Shown: in pieces, positions 32,701 through 43,480 of the stretch | How the letters are laid out: the number at the start of each line of letters is the position of its first letter | Numbering within the stretch: the first letter of the stretch is position 1 | DNA from: Micractinium sp. NFX-FRZ | Lineage: Eukaryota; Chlorophyta; Trebouxiophyceae; Chlorellales; Chlorellaceae | Assembly (NCBI GenBank): GCA_029339195.1 | Contig: JAPTJF010000431.1 | Span: 1 to 53,588 of the forward strand | Direction of reading: 5' to 3' | Length of the DNA: 53,588 nt | Made by a program: the position numbers and the translations under genes | Notes under the pieces: model-generated | The model's input: only the letters and a program-made list of their open reading frames with translations | Databases searched by the model: none | What the model was told of the DNA's origin: nothing

Positions 32701-35571
32701 CTACCAGCGGCTGCACTCGGCTGCTGCTGAAAAAGGCAGCCAGCAGGCAGCAGCAGAGAGGGGCGAGGAGGGCCAGCCAGGCAGCGCCGGCAGTCCTGAT
32801 GGCATGCCAGCTGAGCAGCAGCTGAGTGTCACAGCAGCTGCACTGTTTGTGCTTGGGCCCTTCAGCACCGCTGACCAGGCCACCTGTGAAGCCGAGGCGG
32901 CACTGCTGCTTGCCACGCTGCGGCACCTGGCAGCCGCTGCCAGCAGCAGCAGCGGGAGCTCCGACCCAGCAGCTACCAGCGGCAGCAAATCCAGCAGCTT
33001 GTGCTGGCTGCTGGCCGCGCTCACGAGGGCTTCTGAGCAGCTGCCTCAGGCGGAAGGCAGCCCAGCAGCCAGCCAAGAGGATGCAGATGTGCCAGCGGCG
33101 CAGCACACTGCAGGCACAGCCCTGGCTTGGGCCGCTCTTCCCGTGCTGCAGGCGGTGCTGCTGTCACCCGCCGGTGACTGCCAAGCCGTGCGGTCAGGAG
33201 CGCTGGGGGTGGTGCTGGCGCTGCCACCCGTCTTGCAAGCCCCACTGCGCCTGCTGCGCTACCTGGGGGCAGCCTGCAGCGGCAGCAGCGTGGCAGCAGC
33301 GACGGCCGCCATCCCAGCAACCCAGCAGGAGGGTGTGGGCAATGAAGTGCCCCGCCCAGAGCCTTCTGATGCCGCCGCCGCTGCTGAGCTGGCAGCAGCT
33401 AGTGCCAGCCTTGCCACAGCTGCGACGGCTGCAGGCAACGAGGCCAGCCTCAGTGCTACTGCTGTCACATCTGTAGAGCAGGGCAGTTCTGTGCAGCTGC
33501 GGGCCATTCTGGCTTCAATGGAGCTGCTTGGATCCATGGCAAGCGGCTACGAGCAGCAGCGAGCTGTTTTTGTGCGGCGCCTGCAGGCAGAGGCGGAGCA
33601 GCATGCTGGGGCTGCAGGCGGCGTCGAGCACCCAGAAGCGCGCAGCAAGGCCGGGCGGCCACTTCGCCCCGCCGCCGAGTGGTGGGTGGGGGGCGGGCAG
33701 GCTGGCACAGATGGCGCAGTTGGTGGCGCTAGCATTGGCACAGGCGCGGCAGGCTCAGCAGCAGCAGGCACAGCAGGTGCCAGCTCAGCCCAGCCCAGCT
33801 CTTTTGACTACATGCGAGGGGAGGACCAGGCAGCCAAGCAGGAGGTGGCAGCCCAGCGCTTCCTGGAGTCCCTGCTGAGTGCTGCCGACACGGCACCCGC
33901 CTGCTACCTGCCGCTGCTGGAGCGGCTGGCTGGCGGCAGGAGCTCTGGGGATGGCGGACAGGGGGAGGTTGTCGTGCCACCGGCAGTCCAGGTGGGGAGG
34001 GGAAGGGCAGTTGACAGGGTGTTGGGTTTACCCAGCCGCATGGAAGCTCCTGCTGCTGACCTAAGCATGACCAAAACACAGCAGCAGTAGTAGTGGACTT
34101 AATGACTGTCCCACTTCCCACCACTAAATGAGGCGCCCTGCAGGCGGCAGCGGTGCGCTCGCTGGGCCGGCTGGCAGTGCTCTCAGAGCCGCTCAGCCGG
34201 GGTGCAGTGGAGCTGGCAGAGCGCTGCCTGGTGGGCAGCAGCGGTGGCAGTGGCAACGGCAGCGGCAGCCCTGGTGCAGAGGGCAGCGCAGACAGCAGCG
34301 GGAGTGCCAGCGGTGGCGGCGCTGCCGGCCGCAGTGCTTCTCAAGTGCAGGCAGCTGCTGTGGCCCTGCTAGCTGACGCCATCGACGCACACCCCAACGC
34401 CTTTGGCTGCAAGCTGCCCCTGATTGGGCGCCTCATGGTGCCAGGTCAGTTGGGTGCAGCAGCTGCCGGCGCACAAGAGGCGTCTGCCGCTGGGGCAGCC
34501 CCAGGAGCGCAGCCGCTGGCAGAGGTGGCTGCGGGCGCTTACTGCCGCCTGCTGCTGCGCAACAAGCTCAAGCTACAGGACCGGGGCATGCTGCAGCCCG
34601 TGGGGTGCGCCCTGGTCGGGGGCAGCCCCCGAGTGGCGGCGCTCGTGCGCCATGCACTGGGGCAGCTGCTGCTGGCTGCTGCCCCCAAGGACCGGGCCCG
34701 CCTCTGCCTGGATCTCTTCCACCAGACGCCGCTGGAGCACGGCTGGCGCCAGCGGCTGGCAGAGGTACGACTGGGGAGAGCTATTTGCTGGCCCAGGGTG
34801 GGACGGGCGGTGATGTGCTGGCATGATATGCCGGGGGCCAGCTTTGGTGTGGGCTGTGCACTGTGGGCTTCTTCTGCCAACAGAATGAACCCGTCCCGAA
34901 TCTTCCTGCCCCTCCCCAAATGCATGCCATGCCCACAGGAGCTGGCACGCCCCGCGGCTGGGCTGCTGTCAGAGGCGGACCTGCGAGGGGATGTGCTTGT
35001 CAGCCAGTCGGTGCAGGCGCTGCTGGCAGCTGCCGGGGCGGCGGGCGAGGCCAGGGCGGGCGTCGCTGCCGCCGGCACGCTGCTGCGTGCCATGCAGCCG
35101 TCGGCCAAAGTGTTGGCGGCACTGAGCATGCAGCTGCAGGCGGCCGCGGCTGCCGGCGCGGCAGGCAGCTTGGCGAGCAAGCTGCCGCAGGCTGCTCGCC
35201 AGGCGCTGGCGGCATTCGTGGGAAACCATGTGGCAGCACCCACGGGGGCAGCCGCTGCTGCAGTGAGTGCCGCGGAAGGCGGGGATGACGGCCCGCCTGC
35301 GGGTGCGGCAGCTGGCGCAGCACAGAAGCGGAAGCGGGGCGCTCTGGCCAGCAGCGCCGCGCTGCAGCAGCAGCTGCTGGGCATGCTAGGGGGCGGTGGA
35401 GGTGGCGGCAGGCAAGGTGCGCGCCCCCCTCGCCGGCCCGCGTCCACATATCACGGCGCCGCCTCGACAGCTGCAGCAACACCGGCTGCCTCGGGCGCGC
35501 CAACCGCCAGCACAGCCAGCGGCTGGACGCGTGGCGGCAGCAGCGCCGCTGTCACAAGCACCTCTGATTGA
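29718..35571 (+). CDS. HEAT-repeat protein resembling condensin II subunit CAP-D3, 1572 aa
   Basis: Seven in-phase exons: 29718-30510, 30721-30902, 31058-31728, 31916-32123, 32381-33991, 34144-34764, 34939-35571. The protein is built of Leu/Ala-rich helical pairs. Condensin-type HEAT motifs are visible: LSDRDATLRAKALASLEKH, LCDKSPSVRKRAVALLATL, and later AVRSLGRLAVLSE, VQAAAVALLADAIDAHPN, and YCRLLLRNKLKLQDRGML followed by VALVRHALGQLLL-like helices. The last block matches in layout the CAP-D3 segment just after its conserved HEAT core. If correct, it organises mitotic chromosomes as a non-SMC condensin II subunit. Low-complexity Ala/Gly/Ser/Gln inserts separate the helices. The C-terminus is basic (QKRKRG) then Gly-, Pro- and Thr-rich, a possible regulatory tail. 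Length fits the family (about 1300-1500). CAP-D2 or another HEAT protein remains possible. Confidence 0.65.
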
Positions 35572-35929
35572 GGGTGAACAGAGAGGGTTTGCATTTGTGG
35601 CAGGTCAGAGTGTAATGAAGTAGACGGAGTTTCTGATCGAAAGTTTGGATCAGTGCACAAGGGACAGACGGACTGTCGACATGAGCGGCGGCGGGAGCTG
35701 TCCCTGAGCTGGCGCCATGGCCCAAATCTCTCTCTCTGGTTCTCGGGCACCCACATCGCGTATTGATGTCTTATCAATGCAAGATATAGAAATCACGAAC
35801 TAGCAGCAGCTTGCACGCCCATTTTCTGTCCCGCGACGTTTGTGGCAACCAACAAGTGCGCTTCGGACTGCGCGTTTGTGGCTGAGGTGCAACCCACTTC
35901 TGATCAATCCTTAGAGAAGGGCGGCGCTG
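35572..35929. other. Intergenic, lower GC
   Basis: Contains TGTAA at 35609-35613, only about 40 nt after the stop of the HEAT gene, then the presumed promoter of the small gene at 35930. No gene is seen. Confidence 0.45.
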
Positions 35930-36433
35930 ATGGGGTGGTGGGTGCGGCGAAGTGACGCACCTCCAACTGCTGCCGACGACACGGCCGAGTGCTCGACGCC
36001 GCCGGGGGCGTCCTTCCAGCCTTGCAACGACACGGAGGAACTTCAGAAACTGTGGGAGGACCGCCAGGGCATGTGGCTAGCAGGTAAGCTCACCGCCGCC
36101 CACCCGCCGGCGCCCCCGCTTGCCTGCAGCTGCCTGCGTGCTGCCTGCTGCCAGCCAAGCTTCCGTATAGGCATGCAAGTAGAGTTTCATATGTCTCCGT
36201 AATCATACTGTGCAGACTTGGAGGCGCAGCTGCTGGACGAGCAGCCGTCGCCATGGCTGGCACGCAGCGCCCGTCGAAGCCTGCAGTTCCCGCCCGACGG
36301 CTGCTGCCATTCAGCCTGGCGGCACAGCCGCGTCCTGTTACTGCTGGCGGCAGTCGCGGTGGCCTCCCTGACGCTGACACTATTGGCAGTCCACCTCCCC
36401 GCTGCGCCCGGTGAGGTTGGCGGCAACTCGTGA
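35930..36433 (+). CDS. Small single-span membrane protein, 123 aa
   Basis: Two exons, 35930-36083 (GTAAGC donor) and 36216-36433 (TGTGCAG acceptor), join in phase. The N-terminal about 85 residues are soluble and acidic (DDTAECSTPPGASF, NDTEELQKLWEDRQG, DLEAQLLDEQPSPW). Then come a basic patch (RSARRS, RHSR) and one long hydrophobic segment VLLLLAAVAVASLTLTLLAV followed by a short tail. The layout, cytosolic domain with a C-terminal helix, resembles a tail-anchored protein (for example a SNARE- or Bet1-like shape), but no SNARE heptads are evident, so I do not assign a family. Its 3' end overlaps the convergent MTFP1-type gene. Confidence 0.6.
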
Positions 36434-37369
36434 GCAGGTGGGCGCCAGGCGCCCCCAGCCCGTTCCGTGGGCATCCCAGCCAGGGGCATTTGCTCTCAAC
36501 TCAATGAACCCCCAATTCCTTAGACACCTTCTTTGCTGGCCCTTGACTCCCTGTGTACCTCCCTACGCTGGTTCTCCCTTACTGCCCCGTCGTGTTCAAA
36601 CTACCTCCTCCTGTGCTCCTCCCCCCCCCTCACTCAACTGTTGACCTTAGCTTGCATCTGTTGCGCATGAACAATGCTTACATGGCGCACTTTTTTAAAC
36701 AGCGTGTGCGCCCGCTGCAGGGTGTAAACCGCTTGCTGCTATCAGTGCAAGTGGCAGGGGCTGATGAGGGTACAGTGGAAGCGGCACTAGTGCTGCGCGC
36801 TCATGCGCTCACAGATGCTCACAAAAGGCAGTGCAGGAGAATTCATTTGGGGGAGGGCGGCTCCCGGCAGACGGCGCTGCCATTAGGCACAGGGCAGGGG
36901 CAGACACAGGGGGGCAGGCAGTGTTGATGTCTGCGGCGCTCGGCACTCGCAGCATAGAAATTGGTAGGAATCAAACAAGAGGCTGAAAGAAGAGAGTGTG
37001 TGCGTGAAAAACAATGGTGGTTGTGACTGTGTGTGGAGACAGGGGGTAGCATTCCGAGGAGGCTGCGGCAAAAGGGATGGATGTGGGAAGCATTGCATGT
37101 GCGATGTGGCGGGCTCTTGTTCTGAGCAGACAGGAGGGTAGGTGGGATGTGATCACATCACGCCCGGCACGGCGCTGGGTGTCGGGCATTCACTGGCAGG
37201 GATCATGTGGAGCATTGCTGCGCCGGTGGTTGGTCGCTACGCCTAGGCTAGGCTAACTGTAGTGCATGCTGTTGTCTGGGGGGGCGGTGCTGGGGGCATG
37301 CCTGGCTGTGGGGGCATGTGGCTGTGGGGCCCTGGCAGCTTGCCACTCGAGGCCACTCTTGGTGAACAT
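36434..37369. other. Overlapping 3' UTRs of convergent genes
   Basis: Plus-strand TGTAA at 36723-36727 and minus-strand TGTAA (TTACA at 36678-36682) cross over, so the two mRNAs would share roughly 50-80 nt of antisense sequence. The rest (36740-37369) is 3' UTR of the minus-strand gene with no coding signal. Confidence 0.45.
36678..36727. terminator. Crossed poly(A) signals of two convergent genes
   Basis: TGTAA for the 35930-36433 gene at 36723-36727 (+); TGTAA for the 37370-38863 gene at 36682-36678 (-). Confidence 0.45.
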
Positions 37370-38863
37370 CTAGTGCGCACTACTCGCCTGCAGCTCCTGT
37401 AGACAGGAGGGCAGGGGGCAGACGGTGAGGTCCCGCTCAGGTGGGTGAGGGCGCCTGAGCAGGCGGGAGCAGGACAGCGCAGCCAGCAGCGCATGGGAGA
37501 GCAGGCAGCATCGGCGGTGCCACTGGAGACAGTCCAACGAGCTCTCCGCTCCATGCCCAACACACCCGTCCCCAAGCACCTGTGCCCTGCCCTACCCTAC
37601 CCTACCCTCTCCCCTCCACCCATGCTGGATGCTTCCCCCAACCGCGACCGCACGCTCACCAGGCCGGGCATGTGGGGGCGCAGGTGGCGGTCCATGAATT
37701 GTGTCACGGCGTCGTCAATGTGGTGCACGGCCAAAGGTATGAGTGCCAGGCCCGCCGCCGGGGGCAGCATGCGCGCCAGGTGTGGGTGCAGGCGCGCTGC
37801 GGCCGCGGGGTGCACCACCAGGCGCTGCGCCGCCCAGACGGTGCGGTTGATCATGAGGCAGGGGATGGCTAGGGAGGCGGCAGAGTGCCTGCGGCAGGGG
37901 GGCGCGGGGTTGGCGGGGCAGTGGGGAGGTAAGTGGAGTTGGGGGAGGGAAGTAGAGGGGGCGGGGGTGGCGGTTGGATGAAGAGGGGCGCGACCGGCAG
38001 GAGGTGCATTCATTGGTTCAGGTGAGCCAGCAGGCATAGCACGGCGCAGCACTGCACGGGCATGCGGCACAGCACAGGCACAGCACTACGGGCCCCAGCA
38101 CTGAAGGCCCCCCGCTCGCTCACTCACCACAGCGCAGTGTCGAGCACAGCCGCGGCCACGGGCAGCGCCAGCGGCATGCGGGCCTGCTCGCTGGCGCTGC
38201 TGGCGGCGGCAGAGTAGCAGTGGGCCAGGGGCGGGGATGGTAGGCAGGCGGCGCAGGCAGAGACCGCGGCGGCGGCGGCGGCAGGCAGGCCGCTCAGGGC
38301 TTGCGGGCTGGGAGTCAGAGTCTGCTCCGGGTGCTGCTGCTGCTGGGCGGCCAGGGTGCGGGCATAGGCGCGGCGACCCTTGTCTGCTGTGTCCAATGCG
38401 CCATAGAGTGCCACGACGGCGTAGCTGCAGTGGGGGGGACCAGATTTGGCGGGGAAGCAGGTGAGAGAGAGAGAAAATGTTGGCTGGCGGGGGCAATGAA
38501 GGGCGGCGGCGTGAGGGACCGACCACCTCTCTGGCTTCCCATTAGCAACAGCGGCGACGAGCAGCGGCAACATCTCATTACTGCCGCACCTGCCCAGATA
38601 GACGCGGCGGCTGATGTAGAGCTTGAATGCCTCTCCCACGTCGCCTGCAGGGGGGCGAGGGGAGCAGATGAGATGGCGACGGCCCGGCGCAAGGTGGGTG
38701 GGGGCCGAAGCGGCGGGTGGCGGGGCACACTCAGGGCGGCGGCTGGCGGCCTTGAGAGCTTACTGGTGAAGGCGGTGTATCGGAGGGCTCCGTCACGGAG
38801 GGGGTCAGAGGCTGGGGAGGCCCCGAGGTGCTGCATCTGCGGTGTCGCCGTGGTTGACGCCAT
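37370..38863 (-). CDS. MTFP1: MTFP1 (MTP18) family mitochondrial inner-membrane protein, 235 aa
   Basis: Five in-phase exons on the minus strand: 38863-38764, 38644-38590, 38424-38128, 37888-37660, 37396-37370. Family landmarks: DVGEAFKLYISRRVYLGR, SYAVVALYGALDTADKGRRA, PVAAAVLDTALWHSAASLAI, PCLMINRTVWAAQRLV, and AGLALIPLAVHHIDDAVTQF ending HMPGL. These parallel animal MTFP1 (GEAFR, ADAIDKGKK, VDTFVWQALASVAIPGFTIN, IPIIIHPID). MTFP1 is an inner-membrane protein that affects mitochondrial division in animals. The algal protein is longer than the human one (about 166 aa) mainly because of a 45- to 60-residue Gln/Ala/Pro-rich insert (starting AAQQQQHPEQ) after the first helix. The last exon encodes only eight residues. 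It diverges from the NIP30-like gene across 330 nt. Confidence 0.85.
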
Positions 38864-39193
38864 ACTGCGAGGCAGACGGGCGCGCGCGAAGGGAAGCAAT
38901 GCCGGGGAGCCAGGAGCAATGCCAAAAGGCGAAAAATTGGGGCGGGAGGCGACACCGGCCGCTCCAAGTGGACGCGGCAGCCCCATGCATGCGCAGCACA
39001 GCATGGTCTCTCAGTCGGACACGCTCTATTCGGCCTCCATCTGCACCAATGTGATGCCGGAGCTTCTAGGAGCTTAAATAACTGCACAGCGGCTCGCTTA
39101 TTTACACCAGCATGGATCGCAAACCGGTGGAGCTTGTGAGGGTCCCCAAGTGCGTTCACGACGCCCGAAGACTTCATAAAAGTCGCATGGAGC
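38864..39193. promoter_or_regulatory. Compact divergent promoter (MTFP1 / NIP30-like)
   Basis: 330 nt between two divergent start codons. Both transcripts must start here or within the adjoining exons. No core element was recognised. Confidence 0.4.
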
Positions 39194-41213
39194 ATGTTGT
39201 GTCGTGGCGCCGCAGGGACCGCCGCTGCCACCAGCGCCGTGTCGCCGCCGCTGCCTGCTGCCGCCGCCGCCGCCGCTTCTCCTCGATCGTCTCTTCAAAT
39301 GCCTCGCATGCTGTCCACCTGCAGGGAGGAGAAGTACTATGACCGCGAGGAGGTGCTGGGGCGGGACCTGACCTCTGTGTTCCCAACGGAGTCTAAAAAG
39401 GTCGGGCTGGCGGCCTCGCAGCTGGCGGAGCTGCTGGGGGCCAACAAAAAGTTCATCAGCGAAACCGAGGTGAATGATCAGAAGCCGCTGGTTTTGTTTG
39501 GTGATGCGGGTGGTGCCCTGTGCCCGTCTGGGTTGTCGCAGGGTGGCGTGCATGCAGCCTCGTTTGCAGCGGAGCCAGCTGCTGGGCGTGCGTGCCAAGT
39601 GCAGCAGCGAGAGGAAGGGTGCAGGCGTGGGGGAACGGGGGTTGTGAGGCGCATTGTGCAGCATGCTGGATCCATGAGCCTGCAGCCCGCGCCATGAGCG
39701 GGCGACAATGTTATGTATGGCCATAGCAATTCTATCAGCGAGAGGAAGGGTGCAGACGTGGTTGAACGGGGGTTGTGCGACGGCTGCTTCTGTGTGCTGT
39801 CGCCCGCCCCACCTCATATTTGTGATCATGCGCAGCCACCGCTTGCCCCAAAACACCCTACCTCACACCTTACGTGTGCTTTGCATGCTGTGCAGCTGGA
39901 GGATATCAAGACCCAGCGGGGCCTGCGCGCCGAGGATGGCACCATCGCTGCCGGCAAGCCGCTGGCAGAGGTGGGTGCAGTCGTGCATGCTGTGGTCACG
40001 GTATGCTGCTGCGGGCGGGGGGCTCCTACGGAGTGTCGGAGCGCATGTCTGTGGGTGGCTGGAGCAGGGGCCGTGGCGGGCGGCCAGCATGTGCCCAACT
40101 GCAGACCCTGCGGGCGGGCGGTGACCGTGGCCACATTTGTCCCGCTTTCTAGTGCTGTACTGCACACCCCCCCACTGTGCAACCACGCTGCCACGCACAT
40201 TGCCATGTCTGCAGATCCTGCGGGCGGCCAAGGAGGCCAAAGATGAAGCCTTCAAGGACCAGTGGAAACAGATGAAGCAGGTGCAGGGTGGTGGGGTGGC
40301 AACTGTGCCGATGGCCGCGCCTCTGTGTATGACACTGTCACACATGGGTGTCCTTCGTATATGCTCTCCGGGCTGCACACAGGTGGCCAGCATGTCGATC
40401 GTGGGCGGCCGGGCGTGTGCAGCTGTGGCATACAGGTCTCTAACGTCCAGTACTCCTGCTCCGCACAGTTGCAGCCCAACTTTTACCTGCGCTATGCCGT
40501 GTGCTCCCAGCCTCTGCCCCTCTTTACGTTTCACTGAACCCCGCAGCTCAATTTGAACCTGCGCTAGGCCGCGTGCTCCCAGCCTCTGCCCTCTTTACGT
40601 TTCACCATACCCCGTGCCCCCTGTCCCTCACCACCCGCTGTGCCCTCTTCCCATCACCGCTCTGCCGCAGGGCAAGAACCGGCCCCTAGATGACGACGAG
40701 TTTGAGTTTATTGACAACATCGCAGAGGCAGAGGCGGCGGCGCGGCGGCGGCAGCGGCAGGAGGAGGAGGATGAACTGTCGGCGTTCCACGCGGCACAGC
40801 GCGCGCAGCAGGGCGCAGCAGGCGAAGCAGGCGAAGGGCCAGCGGCTGAGGGCGCAATAGTGGGCTTGGCCGAGGCAGGCCCGCAGCCAAGGGGAGGGGG
40901 GCCGCCGACAGCGGCGGCCGCCGCAAGGCAGCAGGCTGCAGCCAGCGCCAAGCCGGCGGCAGCGGCGGCGAAGAAGCAGCCTCTTGTCTCCATCAAAGCC
41001 ATTGCGCGGCCGGTGGTGAGGGTGAAGAGCGCCGGGGGTGCGGCGGCGGCGGCGGCGGCGGCAGGCTCGGGCGGCGGCACTGGCGGCAGCCCAGCGGCCA
41101 AGCGGCAGCGCACCGAGGGGGGACAGGAAGAGGGTGCGGTCAGCGGCAGCGATGGCGAGGGACCAGGGCTGGCAGGGCTGCTGGGCGGCTATGGATCAGA
41201 CAGCGACAGCTGA
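39194..41213 (+). CDS. NIP30/FAM192A (PSME3-interacting) family nuclear protein, 319 aa
   Basis: Four in-phase exons: 39194-39469, 39896-39970, 40215-40280, 40671-41213. The family core reads continuously across three introns: KFISETE then LEDIKTQRGLRAEDGT, GKPLAEILRAAKEAKD, EAFKDQWKQMKQ and GKNRPLDDDEFEFIDNI. NIP30-domain proteins bind the PA28-gamma proteasome activator in animals and are nuclear; that role is inferred by homology only. After the core come a charged Arg/Gln/Glu helix, a long Ala-rich linker, PLVSIKAIARPVVRVKSAG (a basic KAIARPVV element also typical of the family's C-terminal half) and an acidic Ser/Asp terminus (GLLGGYGSDSDS), possibly a CK2 site cluster. The start is uncertain: 39194 is the first in-frame ATG and the first about 40 residues look like linker. 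Confidence 0.85.
39608..39782 (+). repeat. Tandem duplication in intron 1 of the NIP30-like gene
   Basis: GCGAGAGGAAGGGTGCAG plus a GGGGGTTGTG-ending stretch occurs at 39608-39652 and again, with small changes, at 39738-39782, a 130-nt period. Confidence 0.85.
40098..40124 (+). repeat. Echo of the exon 3 acceptor of the NIP30-like gene
   Basis: CTGCAGACCCTGCGGGCGGG upstream mirrors CTGCAGATCCTGCGGGCGGC at the true acceptor (40209 onward). Confidence 0.7.
40470..40612 (+). repeat. 70- to 75-nt tandem duplication in intron 3 of the NIP30-like gene
   Basis: Two adjacent copies share TGCTCCCAGCCTCTGCCC and TCTTTACGTTTCAC, with different lead-ins (TTTTACCTGCGCTATGCC versus TTTGAACCTGCGCTAGGCC). 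Confidence 0.85.
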
Positions 41214-41820
41214 CTGGCTGCCGCAGCACCCACCAGAGCTGTTCTCTGTTTGCACTTTCTGTTGGCCACCTCTTGTCCCAGGCGGGCATACTTTGACTTA
41301 TACATACGCACTCCCGTCATGAAGCAGCATCTTTGACTTACACATACGCACTCCCGGCATGAGGCACCATAAGGCATCAAGGGAGCAGGCAGACGGGTAG
41401 GCAAGCAACGTATGGGGGTCATAGGAAGGCAACCACTTGCACCCGTGATTTGAATGGGAGGTGGATGTGTCAGCAAAATACGGGCATGGGGGAAGGGGGA
41501 GGTGTGTGAGTAGGGGGAGAACCAGCAAGTACGCGTGCACAGGCGATGCAGTGGACAAAAGAAGCAAAGCAGGTTGATGACGGCTATGCTAGCGAAAAGG
41601 GGGCGCAAACAGGTGGATGCCATCGCTCCAGGCTGCCTCTGGGTGCCGCTGGCACAATCCGCTGCCGGCCCAGTCGGTCTACCAGGGCTTAGCCTGCCTG
41701 AGAAGATCCAGCAGCTGAGGAGCTTGCAGGAGCTACCTTGGTAGTGTGGGGCCTGCATGGGCCCGTATTGCTTGATGAACGAGTCCCGCCAGCACCCAAG
41801 GCGCAGCCTCGCTCTTGGGC
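41214..41820. other. Convergent 3' flanks with a duplicated poly(A)-signal region
   Basis: Contains two adjacent 40-nt copies (41290-41329, 41330-41369) of CTTTGACTTAYACATACGCA. In the downstream copy TTACA gives a minus-strand TGTAA (41342-41338) for the DUF3455-like gene, while the other copy has TTATA. No TGTAA for the plus-strand NIP30-like gene was noticed. No coding sequence is supported. Confidence 0.5.
41338..41342 (-). terminator. Putative poly(A) signal of the DUF3455-like gene
   Basis: TGTAA on the minus strand, 479 nt after the stop at 41821, within a tandemly duplicated 40-nt unit. Confidence 0.45.
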
Positions 41821-43480
41821 TCACGGGCAGTAGAAGCTGTCAACGACGGCGGTGAAGGGCACGGTGAGCCACTCGCCACGTGGGGCGGTGCACTCTGCTG
41901 GGCGCACCTGCGGAACCAGGGAGGGGATGGGGAAGGGGAGCAACGTTGGCTAAGGAGCGGCGGCAGGCATCTTTGAGTCCCAGAGGGCAGAGGCACCGGT
42001 GCCGCCAGGCCGGTGCAAGTGCCACGCCACCACAGCACGGCACAGCATGGCACAGCACCGCACAGCGCGCCAAACATCGGCCAGCTCTCACCCCTTTCAG
42101 TGACAGTACCTTGCAGATCGAGGCAGGCAGGCTGCCGCAAGCTGCCAACATCACAGCCGCCGGCGTCGGCGGGCGGTGACCCGTCCTGCTCGCTAGCTTA
42201 CCCCTCCAGTCGTGTTGTAGCGCACGGCATAGTTGGCCGGTGGAAGCGCGCCATCCGTGGTCACTTTGAAGCGCCCCCAGGGCTCGCTGCTGGCGTTGTC
42301 CGGCGCTGGCAGCACAAACACTGCAGGCCGGTGGGAGGGTGCGAGGGGCGTGAGCATGGGCGGCAACATGGCTACCGTCACGAAGAAAGCCGGCCTGCCA
42401 GCGAGGCTGGGTCGTCCTCACAGCTGCGGGCGCTCGGGCATCCCAGCTCACGCCACCCGCCCTGGGCCTTGTTTCGTGCCCACCGCCTGACGGCCCAGGG
42501 TTATGCAGCAGGCTCAGCAGGCACAACCCCAGCACACAGCGCAGCAGGCGCAGGGCGCGCACCAGCCCCGGAGACGGTCGTGTCCAGCGTTTGACGCCCA
42601 AGGTGGGCCCCAGTCACCGGGTCTGAGCAGTCCATGAGGCCCTCAAAGGGGCTGGTGTAGTACCAGATACCTGTATTGGACAGCATATTGGGCAGGAGAG
42701 GGCATCTCGGTGGGGGAGGAGCGGTCCTCGAGGCGGGCGGCATTTGGCAGCTGCAGCAGCACTCTCACAGCTGTAGTTTCCGGTGCCCTTGCCCAGTCCC
42801 ATGGCCGGCCCAAACTGGAGGAGCGCCTGCAGGCAAGTACGGGGCAGCAAGGAAGGGCGTGGGCAGGCAGGCAGGCAGGCATGTGCACGCAAGGCTGGCC
42901 TGGGCAGGTGCAAGCCGGCAGGCCACCCCTGTGGCAACTCCCTGGCTGCAACAGATCTGGGTGCTGCACACCTCTGGCTGCCGGCCTTGCTCTTGAGCCG
43001 CCCTGGGACCCCTTGCCACCCCTCACCGTCTGGCAGGTGTAGTTTCTTGTCCCCTCGATCACGGTCCTGAACAGGAACTGAGCCGTTGGCGGCATGAACA
43101 CGCTGCTGTAGTTGAGGAGGGAGGTGCAGCTGCCTGCAGCTGGCGCGGGTTCAGCTCCTGCAGGCAGCAAAGCGTGAAAGAAGATAGGCAGGCAGGTTGG
43201 CCTCAGCAGCAGGGATGGTCACTGCGGCATTGGTCGGGGGGTGGAGTAGCTGGGGGGCTGCATTGCACAGGCAGGCGGCGTCGCGGTGTGCGGGGCGGTG
43301 TGCCGGGCGCCTTCGGCGGCCGCTGCGCGGCAAACCCAGGCACCGCAGATCTTGCGGCTGCGACAAGCAACCTCGCTCCCCTCAACCTGGGGGCGCGAGC
43401 GCTTGCTGCAGGAGCCGCACAGCGTCGGAAGGTGCCGCCAGCAGCGTGCATGCCGCTAGGAGCAGCAGTCGGACGGCCAT
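41821..43480 (-). CDS. Secreted DUF3455-like protein, 187 aa
   Basis: Six in-phase exons on the minus strand: 43480-43387, 43157-43027, 42826-42769, 42670-42596, 42320-42202, 41907-41821. The N-terminus MAVRLLLLAACTLLAAPSDA is a clear secretion signal. The rest has evenly spaced cysteines and N-glycosylation sequons (NYS, NYT, NAS, NTT). DUF3455-type landmarks: QFLFRTVIEGTRNYTCQT near the start, a middle strand NYSCIWYY with SPFEGLMDCSDPVTGAH, then PWGRFKVTTDGALPPANYAV, RYNTTGGVRPAECT and LTVPFTAVVDSFYC, matching the family's closing pattern (W-x-K-V, QR-x-NT-x-GG-x-P, VPYTA-x-Y-x-F). The family is found in fungi, bacteria and algae as small secreted or cell-wall proteins without a known reaction. 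The donors of introns 1 (GTTGAG) and 4 (GTCAAA) are weak, so those junctions are less sure. Confidence 0.7.
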
